From: Phytoseiulus persimilis
Lineage: Eukaryota; Arthropoda; Arachnida; Mesostigmata; Phytoseiidae
Reading direction: 5' to 3'
Length of the DNA stretch: 64,000 nt
Assembly: GCA_037576195.1 (NCBI GenBank)
Contig: CM075101.1
Location: 45,508,001-45,572,000 of the forward strand
The position numbers were made by a program, and so were the translations under genes. The notes beneath the pieces are model-generated. The model worked only from the letters and a program-made list of their open reading frames with translations, did no database searches and had not been told where the DNA came from. This document shows positions 34,103 through 47,871 of the stretch, in pieces (position 1 is the stretch's first letter; each line of letters begins with the position of its first letter).

Positions 34103-36126
34103 TTCGTATGAAAGATCTAGAAAGTGAAGCCAGCGTGTCCTCGAGAGGTTCGCTTTGCTGCGAAGTCTTTCGACTTGGGATTCGTTGCGCTCGCTGACAT
34201 CGTTCCGTGGCAGACGCAATAATGTCACCGAGTTCTAGACCAGACGCAAACGCATTCGAAACCACACTTATTCCGACTCTCACAACCAGGCATGGACGGA
34301 CACAGATATTCGCGCGTAGAAGCATTGTCTATGGCTATAATTCATCGGGACGTCGGAGTCCCGCGGGGCTGCTGCCGTTCGCGCCCGTCTGTGCGTCCGC
34401 TCGTTCCGTCTGTTCGTTCATAAACACAATCGAAAATATCTCTCCGCCAGACCGGATTCAGTTGTTCGTCGTCTCCTCCGCTCGCTTGCTTGCTTGCTAA
34501 CCGGTGGGAACGTTTCGGACTGGTATTTTTCCGCTTTTCCGAGCTCTGCGGTGGCTCCGGATGGGGCCGCTGTGCATTCCTCCAGGAGCAACGACTTTGA
34601 AGAACTGATTCGTCATTTTTATTTCATCGATTCCGTCGCTCGCATTCATGCTCGCAATCGGAGCGGATGAGGTCGCCGGTCCAGATCCTCCGGAATGTTG
34701 GGTAACGATGTCGCAGTTGTCGCCGTTGAAGAAGGAAGCTTCAGAGAAGGAGCTTCTTCAACAGCCACCGGAGGTGAAGAGAGAGAAACGAACAACTGCG
34801 CGAGCGAGCAACAGTCACACGGGGAGAGAAGTTGGAACAAGAAGAGAACCTCTTCTCGAATCCCCGCTGCGCGAAGTTCACTTCAAGCCGTGAGATGAAA
34901 CCTTTGGTGGCTTCTCGACTGGAGCAGATTTTCGACATTCATGGAAACTCTCATAGGTGGACGTTCTTCAAGTTATTACAAATCATTGCGAGGATTGTAT
35001 GTATTCAGAATTGCCCGAATCTCGGAAGTCGGCTCGGTTAGGGATCGTCTGGAAGATCGTCTCTTGTCGATTTCGTGTCGCTTGATTCAATTCCGCTCGT
35101 CCCGTAGAATGAAGCCGGCGGCTCCGCAGAAAGCAAACTAAACTTCGGCTGAAACTTTTCTCCTGACGCACAGCGTATGCCTTCGTGAGGAGACGCGTTA
35201 AATTCGTCCGGGATTTGTGATTGACGGGCGTTTGACGTCGGCTGCTTCAGCCCCAGCTGGACCGTCAGTGTCGCTTTTTTTCACTCTATCGAGCAGCAAG
35301 CGATGGAATAACGCTGTTTGATGTCTTGATTGATGTTTGCAAAATGCTTTCAAAACATTCCGTGTCGTGTCTGCGGCCTAATGCAATCTCCCCAAACGCT
35401 ACCGACTTGTCACATCAACGTGATCGCTCGAGCTAGTGAACTCTTGACTGGTGTTCCGAAATCTCCGAAGGTACAAAACCGACCTGGGGGCTGTCGGTTG
35501 GGAGTTCCATCGCGCGAATAAATTCTAGCCGAGGGACTGTTGGAATGGAAAGTAGAAACCTCCTTCCCGGAACGAACTCCGGGAACCTTCCCTCACGGAC
35601 CCCATTCCCGAGAACAAAGGTTGTGGAAGCGCTAATGTAGGACGCCTGGTCGGTTCGTCGTTTTGTTGATCGGTCTTCCACGGCTGAAGTTTTCCTCAAA
35701 ACTACGAGCGTAAGGAGCCCGTTCCTTTTCAGGAGCACGCGCCGAGGACGCAGTTGCCGTGGAGGAGAGAGAAGTCTCTTCTCGGAGCTGACAGGCACTC
35801 ATGCCGCACAGATCGATGGATCAATCGACCAATTGATATCAGTCATTCGGCCAGTCAGTCAGTCGGATGTGTGGCCACTGATCTCGCAGGCTCTTCAGTG
35901 AGCGATCGGGAAGTCAATCCACTTGTTGAGGACATTGTGAGCTACCTGCCAATCATTTTCGACATCGACCGCCTTCATCAGTTATCAAAACGAAATGTCG
36001 TCATCACCTCCCGAGGGCGCTCAGCGTCGACACGATGGGGAGCATTGAATGAAACAAACGAAACCAAAGCCATCACTTCTTCTCGTCATCCTGCGTCCTC
36101 CTTATCGTTATCTGCCGAGACCTATC

Positions 36127-36204
36127 GTGATCATCAGAACAGTTGATTTGATTTCAATTTCCTGCGTGATCATCAGAACAGTTGATTTGATTTCAATTTC
36201 CTGC
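36127..36204. repeat. Two perfect tandem copies of a 39-bp unit
   Basis: The unit starting GTGATCATCAGAACAGTTGA runs 36127-36165 and repeats identically at 36166-36204. Confidence 0.95.
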
Positions 36205-36480
36205 GTACCGCTATCGATGATGTTATGACTTTGACATCAACCGCTTCCGTGAGGACCGTCATCGGAAACGTTATCGCAACGACAGTTTCGCTCTCACGCT
36301 CGCCCTGGCCGGGAACTTCACTGACTGTATCGAATGGCGGCTCATGAATCTTCCGAAAGCTCGTCGGAGCAGAGTTCGTTACCACTTCTCAGTTCCACAG
36401 GAGTTTCTCTGATCCTCAACTCCTTGTCATAGTGGGCGAAGATACCAGAGAACGATAAGTATGCAAGGGGCCATAAGCCT

Positions 36481-38119
36481 TCCTAGGTGAGAACGTCGAC
36501 GTTGCTGGTGTCGTCATCAAGACGGCGCGGCGTTGGCTGCCGTCCCTTGTGAGTGTTTCTCGCTGCATGCACGCGTCCCTCTGTCTGTCCCCACGTTCAG
36601 CGTCAATGCGAGCGTTGTTCGTGCTTCTGCTGCAGAGTTGGAAGTGGCTGGCCACCGGACCGACAGACAGACCGGCCGGCCGGCTGCTCAGCGTTTCTCG
36701 CCTGGTCGCCTGTCTCGCTGTATGGCTGGCTGTCTGTGTGGCTGACTGCCTCCCTCCCTCCCTCCTCCCTTAGAAGCGACCAGCCTCCCTTCCTCCCTCG
36801 GTGGCTCGCTCTCTGTCTGTCCGAAGTTAGCTGGCAGCAGCCGCCGCCGCAGCCGCTCGATCACATACGCAGTTTGTTCCCGCGCCCAGAAGCTGCGGAG
36901 GCCCACAGGCGGGGCCTGAGACTCACCAGGCTCCTCCCCCGTAGCCACCGCTACCAGACGTGGATGTCGTCGTCGTTGTTGTTATCGTTGTCGTTGTCGT
37001 TGTCGCTGGGACGGTTGCCTAGCCGCTGGTGGTACGGCTGCTACGGCTGCTTCTCGTTGCTAGCGTTGTGAAGAAGAGTGTACGCGGTCGTAGTGGTGGT
37101 GCATGCTCTACGACTGCTGGTAAGAAGCGGGCGAACCATTGTGCTGCGAGTGAGCTCGACGTTTCGAGCGGCGGCGGTGGGGCGACAAAAATCCACCGAG
37201 CGTCCAATTGGATTTCCACTGCTCTACTGCAGCTGCTAAAGCCGCAGGTGGAGGTGCTTGGCAAGGATTCACCCACTCGGTCGGTCGGTCGGTCGGTTCT
37301 ACCGAACGGAGAACAGGCCTCTGACCAACCCGGTAAACAACCAGCCCCGAGCAGGCTGGTGGGCGGCAGAGAAGGTGCACTTTTGTCCTAGTGCGGTGCG
37401 CGTTCAGCATCTGCTGCAGCTGCGGCCGTCCGTCCTGCGGAAGGTCCCTCCGTTCATCGGTCGCTCCCTCGTTTTCTCGGTCGGGCGCCTGATCGGCAGG
37501 ACGGTGGTCGCCATCATCGCCGTCGTCGTCGTCGACTCAAGTGGTGCTCGTTCGGGTGCGGGAAGTTTCCAGGACCTCGGAACTGTGCTCAGTGTGGTGT
37601 CCCCGTGTCACATCAACGCCGCCGCCGACGACAACAAAACCAGCAGCTGAGGCAGTCCGAGTGATCCACGATTCGAGTGTGAACGGCTGCGTTGGAATCG
37701 TTGCTGGATTAAAAACGATTTCGGAAGCGTAGTTTTGCTGTGTTCGCTTTGGACCCGGCCAGGTTTCTGGCTAGTGTGGTGACTCCGTGTCCGGATAGCA
37801 ACTGGCTGGCTGGAGGGCGGGCGGTGGTTGACCCCCCCGCTAACGTTAGTGCAAAACGGTCCGCTGTCGTCATTGTGGTTCGTCGTCTCTTCAAGCGTCG
37901 CGCTCGGCCCAAAAGGGAAATATCAGGGATACTCTGAGTTGGGAACAACGACTTCAACGGCTGCTCGTCGAAACACAAACAGAATCTCTCGGCAAAAAGT
38001 ATCAGGAGAACGATCAGCGAAGTTTCAAAAAGCTCCCATTGAAGCTCCGGCATTGAATCTATTCAAAGAGCTTGAGACTTTGCGCAGGCCTTCACCCAAC
38101 CCAACAACAGAAACAGAAA
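36481..38119 (+). other. GC-rich region upstream of the first homothorax coding exon, probable 5' UTR and promoter
   Basis: CpG-rich sequence with repeated CTGT/CCTCCC runs, GTCGTTGTCGTT repeats (about 36966-37010) and a CGGT tetranucleotide array (about 37277-37297) leads directly to the start codon at 38120. Developmental regulator genes often have long 5' leaders, so part of this is probably transcribed. The transcription start cannot be placed by eye. Confidence 0.35.
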
Positions 38120-38134
38120 ATGGCCACCCATAGA
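38120..38134 (+). CDS. hth: homothorax exon 1 (start codon exon)
   Basis: ATGGCCACCCATAGA followed by GTGAGT encodes MATHR and ends in phase 0. It joins in frame to YEDSIPSHY at 45443. Vertebrate Meis starts MAQR|YDDLPHYG with an intron near the same point, and fly Hth starts MAQPRYDDGLHGYG. The short coding part, good donor and matching phase support this start. A different first exon cannot be excluded without transcripts. Confidence 0.6.
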
Positions 38135-41100
38135 GTGAGTATTCCGATATTTCCAGTGTACGCCCTCAGGAGGGAGGGATAAGGTGAAATAAACTCGACA
38201 CTGGGCGAGGAGAGGGCATCTCTGCTGTTTCTGGGGCGTTTCCTGATGGAAGCCCGACCGAGGGCTCATCCGAAACACAAGATCTCTGACTCGGAAAGCA
38301 ATTCGGCGGTTTTCCGAGTCCCCCCCCCCCCCCCCCCTTTCAGCATCATTGTTCGTTCCGCGGTAGTTTCCTGTCCCGAATCGAGCGCTCGAGGAGCATC
38401 GAATTTTGATCGTCATTGCATTTCGAGATTATGGGTCCGCAATTTTTTCTTGAGGATAATCCTTGGTTTTGTTGTTGGTCTCTCAGCCTAATCTGTGAGT
38501 CTCATCCCATATTTTCATCGCGTTCCCGCGCGGATTCCTGCACCGAGAAATCGAAGTCCGACGATCGAAGGAAGGAATCGTGGCAGTCAACCTTGCAGAG
38601 ATTACCTCGATGTCAATCCAACAAAAAGGGGATTTGAGCTGAAGAATGCTCCAATTCGATTTGATTGTGTATCGCCTCCAAGATCGCACTCGGTGACATG
38701 GCTCAGAGATCAACAGCAAACTGAAGCGAGTGAGCGGTTGACGACACATTCGAGCGGACTCGTCGATTTCGCAAAGCGGAGGATCCTCGCGACGGCGGCC
38801 GCGGTACGATGAATCAATTAATCGATCGATCAACGAAAGCAGCGCTCCAACGGAACTTGTTCGGCGGAGCTTCAGGGAAACAATCCGTCCGACGATGGCG
38901 ATGAACCTCGCGATGTTGGGATCCCTGGGCTTGGGGTGAATTTTTGGAGTGAATCTGAAATTGCTTGGAGCGAGATCCGATGCGCTGAGTCTCGCGGGTT
39001 TTCCTTCCATCGGTCGCAGTTCGCGCGAGACCGGCCGACACGAAAAACAGCAAAAGATTTATCGCTCGTCTTCTGAGAGTCGGTCGGATTGTTGAAAAGT
39101 GTAACGATAACGGAACGTGAGAAACTTCCAGGAGGCTCCCATTGAAACGCTGTCGTGAAAGGTGTAAGGTAGTCGAGGCTCGGCGTGTCGCTCTCGAAAG
39201 GTGTCGACGGAGCTTTTATCTTTTTCAAGTGCCGGGGCTGAGAGAGGTTTGGTGGAATCCCTTTTTTCGCGTCCTTCAAGTGTTCGGAACATTTGTGTCC
39301 AAGTGAACAAGCTACAGAACGACTCGCCGGTCCCTGTATCGTTACTCGTGTGCGGACACAAGAACGAAAGAAGACCACTCGGGTTCACCACGGGCTTCCA
39401 CCTTTTCCCGGCTGGTCTCGTCGTCGTCGTCGTTTTCGTGGGAACGCGCCTCGGCCGGATAACAGTCGAGGGGGAGAAAACGCAAAACGGGCCGAAACGC
39501 AGGGAGCCCGCGTGCTGTGCCCCCTCTCCCAGGTCCGATAGAACTTCCGATTCCCATCGACCGGAGATACTTCTCGATCCACGACAAGAGATCCGAGTCG
39601 TTTTTTCGTCTGGTGTGCGCAAAATCCGAGAGGCGAAGCTCAAGGCCGACTTTCGGACGGTAGTAGTGGTCTCGGTAGTTCGGTAGGGCCGCAGACAGCG
39701 CTCACTAACAGTCTGCGAGGAATCACTAAAAATGCAGAATTTAAGCACGAGTCTTTAGGCAGGCTATAATTATAGATGCCAGTCACAGTGAGATGTTTGG
39801 CTGCTCGCTCGCAGAGTTGTTTAGCTCATCTCCTCTCACTGAGTGGCTGAAGCTTGCTTGGTTAGTTGCGTTCGCTTGTTTCGAAGTCGTTTTTGAGATA
39901 GATCCTCCTTGGCACGACCGCTAGCTGGTTGGCCGTCTAGTGCTTTCAATGTGCGCTAGCCAGGCCTGGGCCTCTTCGAGGCGCTACCCCAGCCAGCAAT
40001 CCAGCAGTCGCTCGCTGGCTGGCTCGTTCAAACGCTGGTTGGTTGCTCGGTTCGCTCGCTCGGATCCCTAACAGCACGATCGCCACCACCCTTGGATCCC
40101 GCTTATGCTCGCCTGCGAGTCGGCTGCTCGGCTCGCGGATCGGACTGCTCATTCGGCGGTGGTTTGTCCCATCGGCCAGGTAAAGGCGACTGTTGGCAAA
40201 CGGGATCTGTTCCCCGCGTCCGTTCGAATCATCCCTCCGAGGCCTGGACATCCGCCGCGCTCTCCTGTTTCGGTTCGAGGCGACTTCCAGCGGAAGAAAA
40301 ATGTCCGCGAGTTCGCACGGGCTCACTCGGTGGAAGCTGAGCTCGCAGAGCTTCGAGAGCGAAACGCTTGTTTGGTGGCGGGCGAACACATCGATGCTCA
40401 ACCGCAATTAGAGCTCAGGTGACGAGTCTTTGACTTTGACAGCGGGCTGTCGGAATCTCGGATTTCACTCAGCCAGCGTTCATTTCGATCCGACAAACGG
40501 CTGGCCGAATCGAGAGCTGATCGGAGCGGGTTCACGAAACACAACACATGCATGGCTCGGAGACTTAGAGCTCAATCGACGCGAACAACGCGACATTCAG
40601 AGCCCGGAGAAGGAAGGTCAGCTTCGGATGCGTTCGAGTCCGGCCAGTCGGAAAGATTCCGAACGGTTACACGGCAACAAGCGATTCTCGGTACCGGCAC
40701 CGAGCCGTGAACAGCCAGTGACGTCTTCGACCGGGCCGGTGTGTAGGGGAGGAGGGGGGGGGGGGCGGTAATCCTTTTAGTTTCTCGCGGTTTGCCACTT
40801 TACACAAATCTCGCCGGTGGTCCAAGACATGAATGAACGGACGGATGATTGCTGCGCTGCATTCTCTTAAGGCATCTCTAATCGCCGGAGTTGATTCTTG
40901 GATGCGTCCACGGCTTCACGAGAGCACCTGTGAGAGAAGTTGGGGCTGACCGCGAGCACGGAGGGGGCAGAGAGGGCTTTAATCTGATCTGATCGCAGGA
41001 CGAGTCCGCTAGTTTTGGAGGTCGCAGGCAAGTTCTGGGGAAACTGTGTGAGCGGACTCCCAACCCCAGAACAAACATCCCGCGAGGTGTGTGTTCATCT

Positions 41101-44100
41101 GTCATTCCGAACGCAACTCTGGTTTGCTGCTCCGCCGAATCGTCGCTTAGCTCGAAACGTTTTACTGGAACATGTTTTACCATCCAGAACGAACTGTGAT
41201 CGATTCCTAGAAGTTACGCTGCTCTTCGTCCGCGTTTTTCTTCTCCGAGAAGCGGAAGATGCGCTGAAAAATGCCGCGTGGGAAGGCGGATGCCGGCGGA
41301 ATGAGGAGCATGCACGAGCTCATCCACCTCGTTGCGAGATCAACGCTCGAGCCGGAGGAAATCCCAGTCGGTTGTCGACAATAATAATGAGACGATCGAT
41401 CACCGCGGTTTCCGGATCATCGAGGCCAGCGGCGACCGCGGGTCCTTGACGTGGCGTGTTGGCGACGCAACTCGAGGAGGAGACTCCGCTTCACCGAAGG
41501 AATAAACCGTAAATCGAAAACGAAAATAGGCGGGACACGTTTTGTGCATTGGATGCGCGTTGTGAACAGAAAGAAGATCGCCAGCGTCCCGACTTCTGAA
41601 TCGACAACAATGCGAGGCGACTCGCCGTCGCGGACGTCGCAACGCGAAGGTATGCTGGGGCACCGCGACACCTCTCCGGTCGAGGTCGATTTTATTCAAT
41701 CGAAGAAGTTCCGTGAACATTCGATGTGTCTAACAATCCGGAGACACGGACGCAGCGTCAGAGCAGCTCCCGCGAACGCCGGGCATGTTTTGTTGTCGAC
41801 CAGCCTCGACACCTACTCTTCTGCCCTGCCGTGGTACCTGAACCTTGAATGGTCCTACAGCTCGTTTGATCGGCTCCGCGCTCGAGCAGCTCGGTCGCTG
41901 CATTTGTCTCTTCGCGTTCGGCGGGATCTCTGGTTCGATATAAAACCACAGCTGTCTGTTTGCTCTGACCGGTCTTCACAATTTCCGTAAACTCTCGACG
42001 CTTGTTGCTCTGAAAGCCGTCGCAGTCCGCCGGAATCGTCCTCACATCCTTTTGCTTCTCGGCCCTGGCTCCTTCGGAGGATGCGGAAACGGAGAACGAA
42101 TTATTGGCCCTGCTCGTTCCGCCCTTCCGAATTCCTACATATAACCTTACCTCGGACGGTATCGAGAGAGGAAAATCCGAACCGGGGATCCGAGAACCGA
42201 TTCGACGACGTTCAAATTATTATCAATCAATCAATCACCGCTTTGGCGTTGTATTCGGTAACAAACACTCATCGGCTCACCCGAGGACCGCTCTGCCAGT
42301 TTGATCGAGGTTTATCGATGGAAAGACGCTGCCGGCGACGATTGATTCAACTCGCACCGATTGACTGATGGATCGAGCGAAGATTCCCTGGAAGAAGTCA
42401 AAAAGAGGTAAAAATTCGATGCGCGCAGCCCCTCCGACCCAACCTGGATCCATGCTGTGTTTCGATAGAGCAACGACTCGTTCGGAAACAAAACTGCCGT
42501 GCGGTGGCGCAGAGACTCGGCCACATAATCCTGCTTGAGTTTGTCTCATACGCGCTGTCGATGTTTTCGTTTACGTGGAAGCTTTTATTTTCTTTCCGTT
42601 ACGTTTTACGCAAGCCCGATTATCCATGCGACCTCATCCATTTCGCCATCAGCAGTCTTGCATCGACTCCCAAGAGTGCTCCGAGCCGGGCTCTGAGTCG
42701 GCGCGGGGCTCATCGCCCGCCCTCGAAAACGGTCGAGCTCTTCGGATGCGTGGGCATGTAGCGCGCAGCACCGAAATCGGCGCGGGGTTCGAATCCGGGT
42801 TCCATTGAATGAGTAACGTGGACTCAAAAAGGTGGCTTTCGCGTTTGTGGCTGACTTTTCGAAGGACTCTGAAGAATCTGGCGTTCGGCTGTTGGTTGGC
42901 TCCTTCCCTGAACCAGCGAACGAGAGAGGGTGTTCGGGTACCTCTCACAAGCGGCCGCATGGTTCGGCCGTGGATGATGCATGACGCGAGTGATTGATGT
43001 GGAAGCTCACTTTGACGAGGATAGTGCCACTGTGCTGTGCTGTGTTGTGTTGCACACTGGCGGAGATAGACTTCCTGTGCCAGGAATCCTCCGTTCGACC
43101 CAAGTGCTGTGCGAAGTCTGTCCTCTCGTCGGAGGGATGGAAGTCAGGCGCTGAAACCCGGACGGATTGGTCCTCTGCGGGGTCTGAGAAACGTGTGACA
43201 TGATGGAATCTCCCGATGGACAGTTCCCGAACGAGTGATGGATCTTCCCATTAAGGCCATTCGTGTCCAGCTCGCTGATCCGGCCGCGCTCCGACCGTTT
43301 GGGTTCCTGAGCTGACTGACTGTCCTAGGACAGCGATCCCCCCGGTGCGGGTCTTCATTCGCCTCCTGGTCGTGACGATCAAGTGCAAGTGACTGTGAGC
43401 ACTCTCTGAGGAGGTGCGCTTGACAGACTGCGTTGTGATTTGCGAGGATTTCTTCCAACAACAATCAACCAGGGGAACTTGGTCACCAACAGTCAGCTGT
43501 GATCGTCGTCGATCTCTACGAAGCCGCCCTTCCGCCGATCTAGAGCTTAGGATTCAATGGATATACTAATGCGGTTCCCGCTCGCACTCGACGAAGTCGG
43601 CGAGCCGCAAATCAAAGTACGTTCTCCAGCTCTGATTTTTTATCGGATGTTCTCAACTCGTCCATGCAGTCCGACCGTCCGACGGCCGAGATCTTGGCGA
43701 TGAGCTCGGCCATCCGAATCAGGAAAGCTCGAGCCCGGAACCGGCTCTGAGGAATTAGCCTGTTTTTCTGAACGTCCCGCCGCGTATTTGAACGAGGAAG
43801 TCACGAGAGCCCGCGACACTCCAAACTTGCGAATTCCCGCGCTACCCGTCGAGTGGAGCAGGGCTGCTCAATCGTCAACCGGAGCCGGTTCGTGATAGGA
43901 GCTCGGAGTCAATCCTGAGGCGGTTTCAAAACGTTTGAGCGCAGACGCCCTCCCAGCTGACCTTTTGCACCTGATGTGCGACGCTGCTTATCGAGCGGTC
44001 ATAAATCTTGGCGTTTGACATAATCTTTAGAGGAGTTGGACAGTGTTATTGTGGCTTTTTCCCGTTGTTGTAAAGATACGTGCTCGTATATGTCGGTTGA

Positions 44101-45442
44101 TTCGTCTGTCTATGTGTTCGTATCCAATTTCAAAGGCATAAACAGACGCCGGAGGGAAATCTCATTGGTGCCGTTTCAAGAGGCGATCGCTCACTTTCGC
44201 TCGCTCGACCTCTTCCAAAGATGGAACCATGGCGGCTCCAGCGGCCAGAGCCCGGCAGGTTCCGACCGATGATGGGTCTGGATCTGTCAACCAGCGACAT
44301 CGGAAACAAATTTCGAATTTAATGCAAAGCTGAGTTCCTCCGTACCTGGAAAAACATGTGTCTCGCAGAAGTTGGAATCGATGCGCGTGCATCGTGCTCG
44401 GAACTGTTATTGGTCGCCGTGCCGATGTTTGCGTGACAACTATGTGACAGATCGCGATGAAGATGAACTGTTTTCCATTGGTCCTGAATTGTGAATAGTA
44501 AATCACATCGGAGCGAAAAAGAAGACGCGCGAGAGAAGAATAGACGAGCCATCCATCTGATCGTTTGATCTCGACGCTTATCTCCTAGCTCTCCCAGAAC
44601 CCAGACCCCGACCAGACGATGGGTCGTATCTTCCGATCAGAATGGCGGTAGTTACGTTTAACTCATTGATTTCCTCTGTTTGATTGCGACGCCGTAGACT
44701 CCCGGCGGATTCTGACGAAGGAGAGAAAATATCAGGGCTCCGGGAGGGCACTTTACAAAGAGGAAAAAAGTTTCAGCCACACGCAGCAAGCGGCCATGCT
44801 CATAGAGGGCTCTGATCGATACGCGATGCAACAGTTGTCGGCCGTCGACGGACGTACCAGAACGGAAGAATCCAAAATGTTGCGCTGCGGGAGAGTCTGA
44901 CGTAGTCGAGACGTCAATCAGACGGACTCACGGACTGATGCCAGTCGACTGGCCGCGTCGAAAGCCGGCAAGCGAGCATCGAGCGAGCCGACTTGCGGAC
45001 GGACGGACGCACGGACGGACGGACAGACTACTCCAGACCAACAAGCCCACATCATTTTCTTCTTCAGCTGCAGTTTTGAGCTGAGTGAGGAGAGAGTCGT
45101 CAGGAGAGCGAAGAAAAAAAACGAAACAGAAACGACGGTCCGAGCTACTTCCCCAAAATCGAACGCTCGATTGTGAGAGAATGTTAATAGGCTTCATAGA
45201 ACCAATCGAATTGAATCGAACCGCAATTGACGTAAGCCCCGTTTAGGTTCGAGTAACTCGAGTCCGCCGGTCTCTCGCTCGCCCGACTAAATGTTTGCGA
45301 GAAACCTCCGCATTCCTCGTCCGAAGTCGACGTCATCATCGGTCCGATGGTCTCATCGCCTCCGACGGGAGAAGCATCTGGAGGCTCACGGAAGCTCCAA
45401 CGTCGCGAACTTCGCTAACGATTTCTCTTTGTTCCCTTCCAG
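38135..45442 (+). other. homothorax intron 1 (about 7.3 kb)
   Basis: No coding block was recognised. It holds an 18-C run (38320-38337), a 12-G run (40754-40765), CTGG/CTCG repeat patches near 39960-40060 and a CGGA array near 44998-45028. Open frames are frequent but show no protein signature. It is a candidate host for enhancers. Confidence 0.5.
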
Positions 45443-45639
45443 TATGAGGATTCCATCCCTTCCCATTACGCTGCAGGATGCGTGGACTACGGTGACCCAC
45501 GAGGAGGATCGGGTCTGATGGCGGGAGCACACTCTCCGGCGCCGGTGGGCGGTATAACGTCGCCTGCCCCCGGTTACGCGTCTCCCGCCATGGGCTCTGT
45601 GCCAGATCCCACAAAACGCGACAAAGACGCCATATACGG
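45443..45639 (+). CDS. hth: homothorax exon 2 (N-terminal region)
   Basis: The exon begins after CCTTCCAG and ends TACGG|GTACGT. It encodes 65 codons plus two bases: YEDSIPSHY, a Gly/Pro/Ser/Ala-rich stretch, and the family block DPTKRDKDAIYG that leads into the Meis domain. The KRDKDAIY motif is near-identical in fly Hth and vertebrate Meis. Phase 0 in and phase 2 out match the neighbouring exons. Confidence 0.93.
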
Positions 45640-47871
45640 GTACGTAACCCCCTTGAAACCGGTTCAACTCTCGGGGCTTCGGTGTGGTCGAATCCGACAC
45701 CGGGTGGAGATGGAGTGTCCAGTCGATGAGGGACGAACGGACAGACGGCTGGACAGGGTCTTGGCGTTGAGTGATGTAGAGCTCGAGGCGCCTGCCCGAC
45801 GGACCGCGCTCAGTAATGTCAAGCTGGAAGATATAAAATGATTTACGACGGATCAAGATTTGATGCTGCTATGATAAATGGCAAGTCATGTCCACGGCGA
45901 CAACTGCAGAGTCTGTTTTTCGGCGAACGCTGGAAGGTCTCTCCGTCTTGTCGCCGGCGTCCGCGCTCGCAGTTTTTCTTCAACAGCTCAGCTATCTAAG
46001 TCCGGTCTCTGTCCGTCTGTCAAAACGATGCATATCTCGAATGCTGTATTCTGCGCTTTTTCGTCTGCTTCATTTTTCGTTGTGTAAGACGACGACGACA
46101 ACAACAACAACAGCAGCAGCGGCAACGGCGGGTTCTGGGAGACACGGTTACAATGGCCGCGACAGCTCTAGACCTCGTTTACCGCGACAAGAAATTTGAC
46201 CTGTGAGGAGGATTATGTAGTTAAGTGTTGTCGCCGCTGTTGTCACCAGAGGACAATGCATTCCTTTCGTAGGAGAATGCTGTTCACGACTGAACGGACG
46301 GATGCCTCTCGGGGCAGGCGCAAGCCTGCCGAGAGATGACCGTACGTCTGTGGAAGAGGATAGCTTTCCGGTGGAGATAGATGCCTGTCCTTCTCTCCGC
46401 ACTCCTCATTCACTTCCTGCCGAGGTGCTCCGGCTGGGAAATCACTTTGCTGGCTTGCTCGCAGACTGGCCGTTGATCGAAGCTGCGTCTATGAGTTCGG
46501 TGACGAGCGCATTGTCCCGCTGTCATTTTTGATTAGCGGTAGCAACGGAGTGAGTTACTGTTCACCGAACTTGGGATGCATAGATGGTCGTCGAGCAGCG
46601 AAGCGATCGGTCGAGCGAGCGAGCGACCGACCTACCGATCGGCTTTTAGTATCCTACAACGAAAATGACGAAGATTCTGACTGCGAGTACGAAGACTGCG
46701 CCGGCGATGTGGGGAAACGTCTAAATATGTCGACAACGACAAAGCTCGCTGCCTCTCTCTTTCTCTCGCTCCCGGTCGCACTCTCGGCAGATGTGGCATT
46801 GTGGAGTTTTGTAGTCGGGAGCACAGAGCAGATGCGGTGACGCGGAACCTCTCGTTTTGTCGCAAGAATCGCACCGAGGTGTCCCGCAAAACCGGCTCGC
46901 TCGCCCACCCGCTCCCTCCCAAGATGCGGATCTTCGCGGCCTTCTCAGGCTCGCGGCTCTCTACTCATGGAGAGACTGCCCGGAGAACTGAATGTCTGTT
47001 GAACAACAGAGCCGGAGTCTCGTCGAACCGTTCAAAAGTTGGTCCGGCCGGGCTCCAGTCTTGAACTTCTAGAGAATTCTGGAAACAAGCATAGCGGAGA
47101 GAGGCCGCTCGGAGCGGATCGAATCAGATTTAGGCGCTGACCTATTTCGGTCCGCTCAGGCCCAATAGGACAACGAGTCCGAAGTCTGCGAATTCGAGCC
47201 TCGGAGTTCGAGTTCTCAGCCACGGCTGAGCGGCATGTTCGTTTTGCTCGCTCCTAATTCGCGAGGAGATCTGGAGGCTAAATAGGTTTAAGCTTTTCGC
47301 CGAGCAGGACGAACGGATGAAGTTTTTCTTTTCGCTTCTTTTTTGTCCGAGTGTGAAAACTGCTTTGATTCCACGAGCGCTCCCTCGTTCCTTTGCTGCG
47401 AGTACAGCAGCTACTGGTACTGCTGGTGGTGGCAGCAGCAGTGTTAGTGAGGAAGAGAGAAGCCAGTTCACTCTGCTGATGCTTAGGTGCGGGTCCTAAT
47501 CCCTGGATAATGGCACAAAGCGAACCGGATTCAATGAGCTGACAAATTCAACTGCTCTGAGCTGGGAGGTAGTCGTCGCTGTTGTCGTTGATGCTGCTGC
47601 TGGGGCGGCGGCGGCGGCGGCAGCAGCCGAATCGGAGCTCGCTCGTTCGCTCTGAGCGAGAATATGTCAGCTCCGAGCTAAATCATGCGCAAGACGGAGT
47701 CAAGACCCATTGACGCGTTAAACCGGCTCAGCAGCAAACCAGAGTTGAAGTGCAACTCAACACCGGCATCAGAACAACCGCCGCGCCTCCGACGTCGGGC
47801 TCAAGGGCAGTTCCGGAAGCAGTTGAACACTCGAACACATCCGAGCTAATTCATCTCTTTCCTCTTTTCAG
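45640..47871 (+). other. homothorax intron 2 (about 2.2 kb)
   Basis: It contains GAC/AAC/AGC trinucleotide runs near 46088-46130 and a GGC/AGC run near 47603-47627. No further coding block was recognised. Confidence 0.5.

Larger units (their letters stand above)
32112..36480. other. Intergenic region before the homothorax locus
   Basis: Many open frames occur on both strands because the sequence is fairly GC-rich, but none has a recognisable domain. It holds a 20-G run and a 39-bp direct duplication, listed separately. Promoter sequence of TTC1 (left end) and distal regulatory DNA of homothorax (right end) are likely occupants. Confidence 0.4.

Noticed and set aside
36533..37650. Several overlapping open frames in the GC-rich upstream region of hth
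   Set aside because: Low-complexity translations from CpG-rich and tetranucleotide repeats with no family resemblance; more likely leader or promoter DNA.
42770..42805. GGTTCGAATCC, a tRNA B-box-like string
   Set aside because: The T-stem does not pair, and no A-box or acceptor stem lies at the right distance.
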